35,383 nucleotides of DNA. Source: Leptolinea sp. (GTDB lineage: Bacteria > Chloroflexota > Anaerolineae > Anaerolineales > Anaerolineaceae). The stretch lies in contig JAAZMZ010000064.1 of the NCBI GenBank assembly GCA_012798535.1, positions 1 to 35,383 of the forward strand. The letters run 5' to 3'. Under the pieces are notes generated by a model. That model was not told the origin of the DNA and searched no databases. It worked only from the letters and a program-made list of their open reading frames with translations. Shown in pieces: positions 7,725 through 16,209 of the stretch (position 1 is the stretch's first letter; each line of letters opens with the position of its first letter). The translations under genes and the position numbers were made by a program.

Positions 7725-8588
7725 ATGAATAAAAATGCAGGAAAGAACACCTCCAGTTTTTGGTCCAAATTATCGATAGATGTCGTTGCTCCCCAGATCA
7801 TCCTATTCCTCTACACTCTTGTTGCACTCTTCCCGATCTTTATGATCATCATTAATTCATTTAAGACCCGGGATGCCATCTTTCGTACCCCGTTCTTACC
7901 TCCCACGGCAGAAACATTCAGCCTGATCGGATATGATACTGTTTTTTCGCGCGCCAACTTTGGGATCTATTTTGTCAACAGCTTCCTGGTGACAGGCCTT
8001 TCTTTGATCTTCGCACTGTTTATCGGTTCCATGGCAGCTTTCGCACTTTCAGAATATGACTTCAAAGGGAATGCCCTGTTGGGTTTGTACCTTTCATTTG
8101 GGATCATGATCCCTATCCGCCTTGGTACGGTCAGTATTTTGCGGCTGATGGTGTCCATGAATCTGGTGAATACACTGGTAGGACTCATTCTGATCTACAT
8201 TGCCCAGGCATTACCCATGACCATCTTTATCCTGACGCAATTCATGCGTCAGGTGCCCCAGGAGTTGAAAGCTGCTGCCCGCATAGACGGTGCCAGTGAA
8301 TATCACATCTACTGGATGGTTCTTCCGTTGGTTCGACCGGCTCTTGGCGCTATCGGAATTTTCACCATGATTCCAATCTGGAACGATTTGTGGTTCCCTC
8401 TCATCATTGCTCCCAGTTCAAAGACGGCTACCATTACACTGGGTGTTCAGCAGTTTCTCGGGCAGTATGTGAGTGATTGGAATGCTGTTCTGTCTTCCCT
8501 GACTCTCGCTATGGTGCCGATTCTTTTGATTTACATTCTTTTCTCGAAACAGATGATCCGTTCCGTCACTGCCGGAGCCTTAAAATAG
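7725..8588 (+). CDS. ABC sugar transporter permease, MalG/UgpE type
   Basis: A 287-residue membrane protein with about six helices. Its EAA loop reads ELKAAARIDGASEYHIYWMV followed by LPLVRPAL, the MalG-type signature. Start ATG lies 12 nt after the first permease stop, with GAGGTAACAGG ahead of it. It forms the heterodimeric channel with the preceding product and takes substrate from the binding protein encoded at 5408. The specificity is not readable from the sequence. Confidence 0.92.
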   Translation: MNKNAGKNTSSFWSKLSIDVVAPQIILFLYTLVALFPIFMIIINSFKTRDAIFRTPFLPPTAETFSLIGYDTVFSRANFGIYFVNSFLVTGLSLIFALFIGSMAAFALSEYDFKGNALLGLYLSFGIMIPIRLGTVSILRLMVSMNLVNTLVGLILIYIAQALPMTIFILTQFMRQVPQELKAAARIDGASEYHIYWMVLPLVRPALGAIGIFTMIPIWNDLWFPLIIAPSSKTATITLGVQQFLGQYVSDWNAVLSSLTLAMVPILLIYILFSKQMIRSVTAGALK

Positions 8589-8642
8589 GTCTTTGAAGGT
8601 GGCCGAATTATTTATGAGAGAAAATCTCAGAAGGTGAAATAT

Positions 8643-9650
8643 ATGAAAATTGGAATTGCAGGGACCGGTTTTATGGGGACGACACATGCGGCTGCCTGGA
8701 AGGAAATTGGCGTCGAGATTGCCGGTTTTTTGGCAGAAACGCCCGAGGAAGCCCGGGGACTTGCCGACCTGTATAAAGTCAAAGTATATACAGATCTCGC
8801 ATCCATGTTGAATGAAGTGGATATTATTGATGTGTGTACTCCGACACATTTGCACTGTGATATTGTCTTAAAGGCTGCTGCAACCGGAAAACAAATAATC
8901 TGTGAAAAGCCGCTGGCATTATCCATTGAAGAAGGCCAGAAAATGATCTCTGCTTGCAAAAAGGCAAATGTTAATTTGTTTGTAGCCCATGTCGTACGTT
9001 ATTTTCCAGAGTATGCCCTGGCTAAACAGGCAGTGGACAGCGGACAGATTGGCAACGTGGGAGTTATTCGCTTAAGCCGGGGTAGTTTCCGCCCCAAGAA
9101 AGCGGTTGGCAACTGGTTTCTGGATGAAACAAAATCTGGCGGAATACTAATGGATCTGATGGTGCATGATTTTGATTATGCCCGTTGGCTTGCCGGAGAT
9201 GTGGAAAGTGTGTTTGCCCAAAAAGTATCAAAAAAATTCAAAGATTCTCCCGTGGATTATGGGCTTGTAATTCTCAAACACCGTAATGGAGCGCTTAGTC
9301 ATGTTTCCGGTGCCTGGGCTTATCCACCGCCCACATTCCGTACCGGTTTTGAAATATCAGGCGATGGAGGCATGATCGGTTTTGATTCCGATGCCACTTC
9401 TCCCATCCGTTATCTGATCCAAAAACCCGACAACAGTTCACCGGATGTGGGGCTGCCTTCCAGCCCGGTAAGTGAAAGCCCTTATACCAGCGAGATCAAA
9501 GAGTTCTATGCTGCCCTGACCGACCACAAACCCGTACGCGTCACAGCGGAAGACGGACTGGCTGCGGTTCAGATCGTACTGGCGGCCATGGAGTCTGTCA
9601 GAACCGGGAAAGCAGTGACATTGAACCCACTGGCGGAGGTACAGGCATGA
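8643..9650 (+). CDS. Gfo/Idh/MocA family NAD(P)-dependent oxidoreductase
   Basis: A 335-residue protein with an N-terminal Rossmann motif (GIAGTGFMG, residues 4-12), the family signature CEKPLAL (K89) and a C-terminal segment MVHDFDYARWLAG that holds the usual catalytic His/Asp. The ATG at 8643 is chosen over a GTG at 8634 because AAGG lies 8 nt ahead of it and the family begins MKIGI. It overlaps the next oxidoreductase gene by ATGA, so the two are likely made in equal amount. The likely reaction is oxidation or reduction of a sugar hydroxyl, position unknown. It stands between transporter and nagA, so it probably acts on the imported amino-sugar compound. Confidence 0.88.
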   Translation: MKIGIAGTGFMGTTHAAAWKEIGVEIAGFLAETPEEARGLADLYKVKVYTDLASMLNEVDIIDVCTPTHLHCDIVLKAAATGKQIICEKPLALSIEEGQKMISACKKANVNLFVAHVVRYFPEYALAKQAVDSGQIGNVGVIRLSRGSFRPKKAVGNWFLDETKSGGILMDLMVHDFDYARWLAGDVESVFAQKVSKKFKDSPVDYGLVILKHRNGALSHVSGAWAYPPPTFRTGFEISGDGGMIGFDSDATSPIRYLIQKPDNSSPDVGLPSSPVSESPYTSEIKEFYAALTDHKPVRVTAEDGLAAVQIVLAAMESVRTGKAVTLNPLAEVQA

Positions 9651-10648
9651 AAATCGGAATCTTGAGTTTTGCGCATCATCATGCTGAAGCATATATCCAG
9701 AGTTTGAAACGACTGCCGGGTGTGGATGTAATGGGGATCGCCGATCAGGATCAACAACGGGCTAGTCATTACGCTGCCATTCATGATGTGCCTCTTTATC
9801 ACAATTATGAAGAATTATTGAAAGCCAAACCGGACGGGGTGATTGTGACCTCAGAAAACAACCATCACCGTGCGCTGGTGGAAGCAGCCGCGTCTTATAA
9901 AATCCATGTTTTGTGCGAGAAACCCATTGCCACCACACTCGAAGATGGGAAGGCTATGCTGGAGACTTGCCAGAAAGCCGGCGTTATCCTTATGACGGCT
10001 TTCCCCATGCGTTTCAGTCCGCCTGTAATGGAAGTCAAAAACAAACTGGAAGCAGGCGAGTTTGGCAGAGTTTTCTGTTTTAACAGCACGAACCTGGGTG
10101 AACTGCCCAAAAAGTATCGCGGCTGGTTTGTCGATAAAAAACTGGCGGGCGGTGGAGCTGTAATGGATCACTCTGTCCATATGGCGGATATCATGCGCTG
10201 GTATCTGCAAAGTGAAGCTACGGAAGTGTACGCCAGCGCAAACCAGATCTTCTATAAAAATGACGTCCCTGCCGATATTGAGACCGGTGGGCTGATCAGT
10301 ATCACTTTTGCCAATGGCGTTTTTGCCACTATCGACTGCAGCTGGTGCCGGCCGGTGAACTGGCCTACCTGGGGTGGGTTAACCTTTGAAATGGTAACCG
10401 AACGCGGCGCTGTGATCGTCGATGCCTTTAAGCAGAATCTGAATGTGTTCCGAAAAGACTTAGCCCAGCCTGTCTGGAGTTTTTGGGGATCAGACTCCAA
10501 TTATGGAATGATCAGCGAATTTGTTGCATCCATCCGGCAAAATCGCGCACCGAAGGTTACAGGATTGGATGGTTATCGGGCTGTCGAAATTGCTCTGGCA
10601 GCCTATCAATCAATCAAAACGGGACAACCCGTCAAACTACAGGTATAA
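9647..10648 (+). CDS. Second Gfo/Idh/MocA family oxidoreductase
   Basis: A 333-residue paralogue of the preceding protein. The signature VLCEKPIATT and the segment MDHSVHMADIMRWYL are clear. The N-terminus reads MKIGILSFAHHHAEAY: the canonical GxGxxG is replaced by SFAHHHA, a form seen in a subset of this superfamily, so cofactor binding may differ. It overlaps its partner by four bases and ends one base before the nagA start. A pair of such enzymes could carry out oxidation of a sugar followed by re-reduction, giving epimerisation or keto-sugar chemistry (inference). Substrate not identifiable. Confidence 0.86.
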   Translation: MKIGILSFAHHHAEAYIQSLKRLPGVDVMGIADQDQQRASHYAAIHDVPLYHNYEELLKAKPDGVIVTSENNHHRALVEAAASYKIHVLCEKPIATTLEDGKAMLETCQKAGVILMTAFPMRFSPPVMEVKNKLEAGEFGRVFCFNSTNLGELPKKYRGWFVDKKLAGGGAVMDHSVHMADIMRWYLQSEATEVYASANQIFYKNDVPADIETGGLISITFANGVFATIDCSWCRPVNWPTWGGLTFEMVTERGAVIVDAFKQNLNVFRKDLAQPVWSFWGSDSNYGMISEFVASIRQNRAPKVTGLDGYRAVEIALAAYQSIKTGQPVKLQV

Positions 10649-10649
10649 A

Positions 10650-11825
10650 ATGAACAATACTTCAAACCAGATTCTTATCCACAATGCCCATATTTATGGC
10701 CCAACCAGAGATTGGTATCCCGGCTGGTTGTTGACTGACGGTGAAAAAATCAGCCTGATCGGTGCTGGAACCCCGCCCGATTTTCCCCAGGAAGCCATCA
10801 CGAGAAAGATGGATGCGGGCGGCAGAATAGTTCTGCCCGGTTTTATGGATGTACACGCCCACGGCGCCATGGGGCATGAAGCTATGGATGCTTCGATAGA
10901 TGGCCTTCAAAGTATGGCACAATTTTACGCGAAGCATGGGGTTACTTCCTTTCTACCGACCACCTGGGCGGCCAGCGGTGAGGCCATTGAAAAAGTGGTG
11001 AACGTGGTCACCCGGATAATGGGACCGGTTCCAAACGGTGCGACGATCCTGGGTGCTCATCTGGAAGGTCCGTATCTTAACCCCGACCGGAGCGGAGCTC
11101 AGGATATTAAGTTGATCCGTCACGCTGACCGCAGCGAAGCCATGAAATTCTTGGAAAGCGGTATTGTCCGCTTGATCACCCTGGCGCCGGAATTTCCTGA
11201 AAATGAATGGTTGATTGTTGAATGTGTCCGGCGCGGGATCACTGCATCCATGGGGCATACTGCCGCCGATTATGATCAGGTGAAAAAAGCGGTTCAACTG
11301 GGTGTTACACATGTCACCCATACGTATAACGCCATGACAGGTTTGAGTCATCGTGAACCGGGTACGGTCGGAGCAGTAATAACATTCCCTGAAATCATCT
11401 GTGAATTGATTGCCGATAATATCCATGTTCACCCCGCGGCACAGAAGGTATTGATCCGTGCAAAATCTCCGGCGGGGATCATTCTGGTCACGGATTGTAC
11501 CCGCGGCACAGGTATGCCCGAAGGTGAATACCCGATTGACAATCGGACGATAACCATTAAGGATGGAATTGCCCGTTTGCCGGATGGGACCATTGCCGGC
11601 AGTATCCTGACCATGGAGCGTGCCCTTAAAAATGCCATGGCGGCCGGCGGACTGACTCTCAGTGAAGCCTGGCCGATGTCCAGCCTGAATGCTGCCCGCA
11701 ACCTTGGTCTGTCTTCCCAAAAAGGGAGTATAGAGGTTGGCAAGGATGCCGATCTGGTTTTGCTGAATGATGAGTTGGACGTGCAGATGACGATTGCCGG
11801 TGGGATTGTTATTTTTGAGAAATGA
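10650..11825 (+). CDS. nagA: N-acetylglucosamine-6-phosphate deacetylase
   Basis: A 391-residue amidohydrolase of normal NagA length. Motifs in order: GFMDVHAHG (H69, H71), HLEGPYLNPDRSGAQD (metal ligand E139), MGHTAADYDQ (H203), THTYNAMTGLSHREPG (H224) and the catalytic Asp in LVTDC (D282). It removes acetate from an N-acetylhexosamine 6-phosphate. The frame extends upstream of 10650 but there overlaps the oxidoreductase gene. The ATG at 10650 follows that stop codon by one base, giving translational coupling. It is the last gene of the run and is followed by a clear terminator. It is the strongest evidence that the island handles N-acetylamino sugars. Confidence 0.93.
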   Translation: MNNTSNQILIHNAHIYGPTRDWYPGWLLTDGEKISLIGAGTPPDFPQEAITRKMDAGGRIVLPGFMDVHAHGAMGHEAMDASIDGLQSMAQFYAKHGVTSFLPTTWAASGEAIEKVVNVVTRIMGPVPNGATILGAHLEGPYLNPDRSGAQDIKLIRHADRSEAMKFLESGIVRLITLAPEFPENEWLIVECVRRGITASMGHTAADYDQVKKAVQLGVTHVTHTYNAMTGLSHREPGTVGAVITFPEIICELIADNIHVHPAAQKVLIRAKSPAGIILVTDCTRGTGMPEGEYPIDNRTITIKDGIARLPDGTIAGSILTMERALKNAMAAGGLTLSEAWPMSSLNAARNLGLSSQKGSIEVGKDADLVLLNDELDVQMTIAGGIVIFEK

Positions 11826-11845
11826 CCACTGGTGGGTTTATTTCG

Positions 11846-11880
11846 AAAACTTCTTCTGACATATAGAAGAAGTTTTTTAT
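11846..11880 (+). terminator. Rho-independent terminator after nagA
   Basis: Perfect 11-bp arms AAAACTTCTTC (11846-11856) and GAAGAAGTTTT (11866-11876) with a 9-nt loop, continuing into TTAT. It closes the sugar operon. Confidence 0.8.
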
Positions 11881-11883
11881 TGT

Positions 11884-11913
11884 TTGAAATCACTTTTTAG
11901 GGGATAATACTAT
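11884..11913 (+). promoter_or_regulatory. Possible promoter for the MmpS-like gene
   Basis: TTGAAA (11884-11889), an 18-nt spacer and TACTAT (11908-11913) lie just past the nagA terminator and about 30 nt ahead of the next ATG. Weak matches only. Confidence 0.35.
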
Positions 11914-11942
11914 CATTCATACCTTCAAGGGCGAGTAATTAG

Positions 11943-12572
11943 ATGCGCCAAAAGACACTTCTGCCGATGAAAAAACTGATCCTGGCATCTTTTCTCACAC
12001 TGATAACACTGGCCTGCCTGACCGCAGCGCCCACACCATCTGCTGTGGATGTTGAGACAGCAGTGGCGCGCACCCTGACGGCTGCCACACAGGATGAACC
12101 ACCCCGATTGTATTTGCCGGGCATTGCCACCCTGCCTCCGCCGGCCGTCGGCGCACCCACGCAAATGGCCACGTCCACAATAGTGCCATCGCCTACGTCC
12201 CTGTTCATTACGGTTGCGGCGCTGCCCACCATCCAACCGACGGTCAATACGGCCGTGCCCGCGGCACCCACAGCGGTTCCCAGCCTCAGCGCCGATCAGC
12301 GCAGCATTACCTATCTGGTTACCGGTGACGCTGTAGTGGTGAAGATCTATTTCACAAACCAGGACGGCGCCACTGAAACCGACCTGTTCAGCCTGCCTTT
12401 CGAGCGCTCGATTGTGGTAAAACAGGGGGCTGCGCTGGAGTTGCTGGCGGAGAATATGGGAGACACCGGAACGGTTATCTGCACGATTACATCGGGTGAA
12501 AAGGTTCTGAAAAATTCCAGCGCGTCAGGTCCCCGACAGATCGCCGGCTGCATCGATGCCGTCGCCGAATAA
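11943..12572 (+). CDS. Secreted or lipid-anchored protein with MmpS-like C-terminal domain
   Basis: A 209-residue protein. An N-terminal hydrophobic segment (residues 9-24) ends LITLAC, close to a lipobox with C25. A Pro/Thr/Ala-rich linker of about 90 residues follows. The last 95 residues resemble the MmpS-type beta-sandwich: SITYLVTGDAVVVKIYFTN, LPFERSIVV and GTVICTITSGEKVLKNSSAS with a closing Cys. AAGGGCGAG lies ahead of the ATG at 11943; a second ATG at 11967 is possible. It converges on the SUMF1-like gene, 17 nt away. The role of such domains outside mycobacterial MmpL partners is unknown. Domain assignment is from memory of the pattern. Confidence 0.65.
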   Translation: MRQKTLLPMKKLILASFLTLITLACLTAAPTPSAVDVETAVARTLTAATQDEPPRLYLPGIATLPPPAVGAPTQMATSTIVPSPTSLFITVAALPTIQPTVNTAVPAAPTAVPSLSADQRSITYLVTGDAVVVKIYFTNQDGATETDLFSLPFERSIVVKQGAALELLAENMGDTGTVICTITSGEKVLKNSSASGPRQIAGCIDAVAE

Positions 12573-12589
12573 ACCATCCGGCCAGGTCT

Positions 12590-13750
12590 TCAGCGTGCGC
12601 AGCGGAAGCCGAGATCGTTCGAGCTGAAATCAGGGCTGTGCCAGGAGCGGGCTGCCGGGCGGACGTATTTTGCGTCCGTGAAGAAAAATCCACCGCGAAT
12701 GACTTTATTTTCACCATCAGCCGGCCCGGTTGGATCCTGGGAGGGATCCACAAGATAGTTCGGGCTGTTCCAATCAGCCACCCATTCCCATACATTACCG
12801 GCCATATCCAGCAGGCCGTAAGGACTGGCACCTTTCGGGTACTTTCCGACCTGACTGGTATCTCCGACGCACAAACTCGATTTCTTGCCGCCCCGCATAT
12901 CCAGGCTGGTTGCGAAATTCAACTGACCGCAGGTGGGATTGGAATTACCCCAGGGGTATTTCTTGCCATCCGGACCCCTGGCGGCTGCTTCCCATTGTGC
13001 CTCTGTGGGCAGTTTCCTGCCTGCCCAGGTGCAGTATGTCTGGGCGTCATACCATGAGACAAAGATCACCGGATAATCGGCAAATTCCGGGTTACCATAA
13101 TAGGATTCCCTGGTATACGACATGACCTTCTTCTTTTCAGGGCAGACTCCGGCTTGCACGCATACGGCGTACATGGCATTGGTGATTTCGGTTTTGTCCA
13201 TCCAGAAACCACTGAGTTTTACAGTGTGCTGTGGTTTCTCGTTGATCAATGCCAGGGTATCCGAATCAGGGGAACCGATCAGATACTGGCCTTGGGGAAT
13301 ATAGATCAGGGGCATGCCATCCACCGGGGAAATCCAGGTAGATTTGGCGGTAGCAACCGTTGGCGGCTCCGGTGGTGCTGTAGGAGTAAGGGTCAGGGTG
13401 GCTGTCGGTTCAGGTGTGACAGTGAGCGTCGGGATGGAAGTCTGGGTTGCAGGGGGGAAGGTGTTTGTCAGGGTTGGGGTGGATGTTGGGGTAAGGTAGA
13501 AGGTTTTAACGCTTTCCAGAAACGCAGGCGGAAAATAGTCAGCCGGCATGTACCAGATTCCGAGCCCGGCGGTAAGCAGACATAGAAGGATCAGGAGCAG
13601 CAGCATGACAAGCGGAATGCGAATTTCAGCTTTTGCTTTTTTGGTTGAGGTTCCATCAAGAACCTGTCCGCAATCCGGGCAAAATCTATAGTCGGCTGGA
13701 TTTGTCCGGCCGCAATGCGAACATAAATTTTCGCTATTCCTGGTTTCCAT
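12590..13750 (-). CDS. Zinc-ribbon, membrane-anchored SUMF1/FGE-fold protein
   Basis: A 386-residue protein. In order: a zinc ribbon (C10, C13, C24, C27 in CSHC and CPDC), one transmembrane helix near residues 45-70, a Pro/Thr-rich stalk, and a C-terminal SUMF1 fold with GEM-like opening PLIYIPQGQYLIGSPDSD, RKLPTEAQWEAAARG, YPWGN, AGNVWEWVADW and VIRGG...LGFRCAR. The terminal region between VIRGG and GFRCA lacks the paired cysteines that formylglycine-generating enzyme uses, so sulfatase activation is unlikely. A ligand-binding or structural role outside the membrane is more plausible. The start at 13750 has AGGAAGGG ahead; the frame is open to 13771. Confidence 0.85.
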   Translation of the reverse strand: METRNSENLCSHCGRTNPADYRFCPDCGQVLDGTSTKKAKAEIRIPLVMLLLLILLCLLTAGLGIWYMPADYFPPAFLESVKTFYLTPTSTPTLTNTFPPATQTSIPTLTVTPEPTATLTLTPTAPPEPPTVATAKSTWISPVDGMPLIYIPQGQYLIGSPDSDTLALINEKPQHTVKLSGFWMDKTEITNAMYAVCVQAGVCPEKKKVMSYTRESYYGNPEFADYPVIFVSWYDAQTYCTWAGRKLPTEAQWEAAARGPDGKKYPWGNSNPTCGQLNFATSLDMRGGKKSSLCVGDTSQVGKYPKGASPYGLLDMAGNVWEWVADWNSPNYLVDPSQDPTGPADGENKVIRGGFFFTDAKYVRPAARSWHSPDFSSNDLGFRCAR

Positions 13751-14130
13751 ATATCCCTTCCTGCCTGTCAAGTCTTCTGGTTTTCCGCTGATCGCAAGGC
13801 TGTCCGGCGAGTGTTACCGGATGAATTGTCAGGCAATTCAAGAGAAACCATTAGTAAGAAATTAAAGAACCGGTCAAAACCTGACGAAAAACACTTCCAC
13901 AGGTTCAATGGATGACCGCCCTTGTAGTGGATTCTTGATCGTCTGATAAGCGTATGTATTGTAATATGAAATCCTTGGGAAGAATGAAGATAATGAGATA
14001 AAACAATAGGTGAAATTACACGATCATGTATTGAATCATCAATCACATCAGGAGTGATTGCCATCTGGATTTGTTTCCCTGTTCACACCTCGGTGGATGT
14101 AAAATTATCATAAACATAAGGAGTCCCAAA
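13751..14130. other. 380-nt divergent intergenic region without a supported gene
   Basis: This stretch separates the SUMF1-like gene from the AlaX gene. A 98-codon minus-strand frame (13768-14064) crosses it but shows no recognisable motif. AAGGAG at its right end serves AlaX. No clear terminator or operator was seen. Confidence 0.5.
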
Positions 14131-14853
14131 ATGACCGAATTGCTTTGCCATACCGATTCCTATTTAAAAACATTCACCGCCCAGGTTACTGCCGTGGATG
14201 AAGCCACTCATACCATCATCCTGGACCGCACGGCTTTCTATCCCGGAGGCGGCGGGCAATTGTGTGACACCGGCCTGTTGAAGGCGGGATCGACCGTTTA
14301 TCCGGTTATCCGGGTTCGGAAATTGCCGGAAGGTATCACCCATGAGATTGCCGCTGAAAGTTCCCTGCCGGCCGTGGGTGTGCAAGTCACCGGTGAAATG
14401 GATTGGCTGCGACGCTACCAGATGATGCGTACCCACACGGCCATGCATATCCTGTGCGGCGTGGTCTTCCGTGATTACGGTGCGCAGGTGACCGGCGGAG
14501 ACATGGAGCCGCTGAAAGGCCGCATGGATTTTGAATTCGAGAATCTGACAAAAGAACTGGTAGGTGTGATCGAGGAAGCCGTGAACAGGGAGGTCGAAGC
14601 CGCCCGAGATGTACGTGTCAAAATATTACCGAGAGAAGAAGCCTTCCAGATCCCTGACCTGATCCGCACAAAGATCAACCTGCTGCCGCCGGGAATTGCC
14701 GAAGTGCGCACCATCGAGATCGTTGGGCTTGATCTGCAGGCAGATGGAGGCACACACGTGGCCAATACCCGTGAGGTCGGCCGGATGCGTGTTGTGGATT
14801 ACAAATCTAAAGGAAAGATCAATAAGCGCATCTATGTCGAATTAGATGAGTGA
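14131..14853 (+). CDS. AlaX-type alanyl-tRNA editing protein
   Basis: A 240-residue stand-alone homologue of the AlaRS editing domain, which hydrolyses mischarged Ser- or Gly-tRNA(Ala). It opens with the glycine-rich TAFYPGGGGQLCDTG, followed by the zinc motif THTAMH (H102, H106) and the second motif LQADGGTHVANTREVG (H209). The position occupied by Cys in the AlaRS CGGTH motif is Asp 205 here. The length fits the AlaX-M class with N-terminal beta-barrel. AAGGAG lies ideally before the ATG at 14131; a longer frame to 14071 lacks support. It is not in an obvious operon. Confidence 0.88.
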   Translation: MTELLCHTDSYLKTFTAQVTAVDEATHTIILDRTAFYPGGGGQLCDTGLLKAGSTVYPVIRVRKLPEGITHEIAAESSLPAVGVQVTGEMDWLRRYQMMRTHTAMHILCGVVFRDYGAQVTGGDMEPLKGRMDFEFENLTKELVGVIEEAVNREVEAARDVRVKILPREEAFQIPDLIRTKINLLPPGIAEVRTIEIVGLDLQADGGTHVANTREVGRMRVVDYKSKGKINKRIYVELDE

Positions 14854-14901
14854 CACTCCCATAACCGGGAAATCATTCAATCGAAGGCTAATGAGGAATC
14901 C

Positions 14902-15302
14902 ATGCCCCAACTGACGAAGGGTGGAAAATGGGGTATTTGGCTGGTGTGTGGTAGGTGAAGAGGGTGCAATCCAGATCCCACCAGAAGCCTGTGCCGAATA
15001 TGGATTCCTGCAGGGAGATGTAGTGATTTTTCCTAACGGGTAGCCGCTGGTCTGGCGGAGTTATCGTGAGACATATCGAAAAATTTCCCGGAGACGCCGC
15101 CGTGCTGTTAAGGCACTCTATTGGCCGCGGGGTGATCGGTGAAAATGAGCGGATATACATTCCTACGAAGTTGGGGATACAACCAGGCGAGCGTCTTCAG
15201 GCAGTGTGTGGCAGCGGGTTGTCGCTTTCTTTCCTGCGTCACGGACAAATAATTGAGGAAGCTGTACTTCATACGAATGTTGAAGAATTTACCGCTTCAT
15301 GA
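14902..15302 (+). pseudogene. Tandem AbrB/SpoVT-like protein gene broken by two homopolymer frameshifts
   Basis: Three frames join into one protein of 132 residues if one G is removed from the GGGG run at 14930-14933 and one T from the TTTTT run at 15027-15031. The joined product begins MPQLTKGGKWVFGW and holds two swapped-hairpin-like units: GEEGAIQIPPEA...GFLQGDVVIF (residues 18-43) and GENERIYIPTKLGIQPGERL (79-98). GAGGA precedes the ATG. AbrB-like proteins are DNA-binding regulators or antitoxins, but the function here is unknown. As given, translation stops after 18 codons. Either the gene is decayed or the assembly has two homopolymer errors; only the last 78 codons (from 15066) form an open frame. 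Confidence 0.75.
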
Positions 15303-15315
15303 ATTTCCCGATGTG

Positions 15316-16209
15316 TTATTTCACAATTTCCGCTTTGGCAATACTGTGAGTCTCATTAATCCGCGCAAAAGATGTACCATCAGGTCGGGTTAAATACTCT
15401 TTTTGCAGATCCTGAGGGGAAAAGTGCCTGATCAGACAAAAGCCGCGATCCTTGAGAAAAGTTCCAATCTGATCTTCTTCCAATCCGAATGTCCAATTCT
15501 CACCGACTCTGGCTACCATATCATAGCCTTTTTCTTCCCCGTATAATCGATTCTCTTTACGAAGAACGGAAGCAAAAATGTAATCGAAAACCACAAGGCT
15601 TCCAGTCGCCGAAGTACGCCGGATAAAAGACAATATGCTGTCCACCGCATCTGCGGTAAGGTACATGGTCACACCTTCCCAGAGAAACAGGTTCTTCATT
15701 CCTGTTCGATACCCGGACTTCGATAGTACTTCCAGAATGTCCTGTCTGTCAAAGTCGATTGGAGTGAATATCAGTTCTTTGGGAATTGCCAGATTCTTCC
15801 TGTGAAGAACATCGATTTTTTCCTGCTGGGTGGTGGGTGCATCCAATTCGAATATCTTCGTCCCTCGATTATGATTTGCAAATCGCAAGGAGCGGGTATC
15901 AAAACCGGCGCCCAGCAAAACGATCTGATCAAAAGCCGAGTCCAGTGCCTCAACGAAAGCGTCATCCATGGCCTTCGTACGCGCGAGGACATACTCATGA
16001 ATACCGGGAGGGAACATTTTTTGCATCACGAATCTTCGCAGAGGTGTCACGTTGAGCATAATTCTGGCCAGCGGTGGGAAGAGGCACTCTGCCAGATAAT
16101 CAGGTCCTCTGAATTGAGGATCTTTTTCACGCGTGGCACAACCACGGGAGAAGCAGGTGTAGGTGGCGGTCTGCGAGCTTTTTTTAACAATACGTTTTTC
16201 TTGTATCAT
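15316..16209 (-). CDS. SAM-dependent methyltransferase of the leucine carboxyl methyltransferase-like family
   Basis: A 297-residue protein whose SAM-binding motif I reads IVLLGAGFDTRSLRF (residues 96-110), a signature of the PPM1/LCMT-like group that also includes many bacterial natural-product methyltransferases. Further support: FELDAPTTQQEK (acidic SAM ligand) and LFLWEGVTMYL. Its start overlaps the stop of the TetR gene as ATGA, so the two are translated together. Within this bacterial group substrates are mostly unknown; small-molecule carboxylates or hydroxyls are likely targets. Regulation is presumably by the TetR protein through the operator at 16845-16862. Confidence 0.85.
   Translation of the reverse strand: MIQEKRIVKKSSQTATYTCFSRGCATREKDPQFRGPDYLAECLFPPLARIMLNVTPLRRFVMQKMFPPGIHEYVLARTKAMDDAFVEALDSAFDQIVLLGAGFDTRSLRFANHNRGTKIFELDAPTTQQEKIDVLHRKNLAIPKELIFTPIDFDRQDILEVLSKSGYRTGMKNLFLWEGVTMYLTADAVDSILSFIRRTSATGSLVVFDYIFASVLRKENRLYGEEKGYDMVARVGENWTFGLEEDQIGTFLKDRGFCLIRHFSPQDLQKEYLTRPDGTSFARINETHSIAKAEIVK

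Noticed and set aside
10953..11720. Long antisense frame of 255 codons opposite nagA
   Set aside because: It lies fully inside nagA, has no recognisable motif and no ribosome site; it is a codon-bias shadow.
12590..13750. Formylglycine-generating enzyme
   Set aside because: The fold matches but the catalytic cysteine pair near the C-terminus is missing and no sulfatase is adjacent.
13768..14064. 98-codon minus-strand frame upstream of the SUMF1-like gene
   Set aside because: No motif, no clear ribosome site, and it occupies the expected promoter region.
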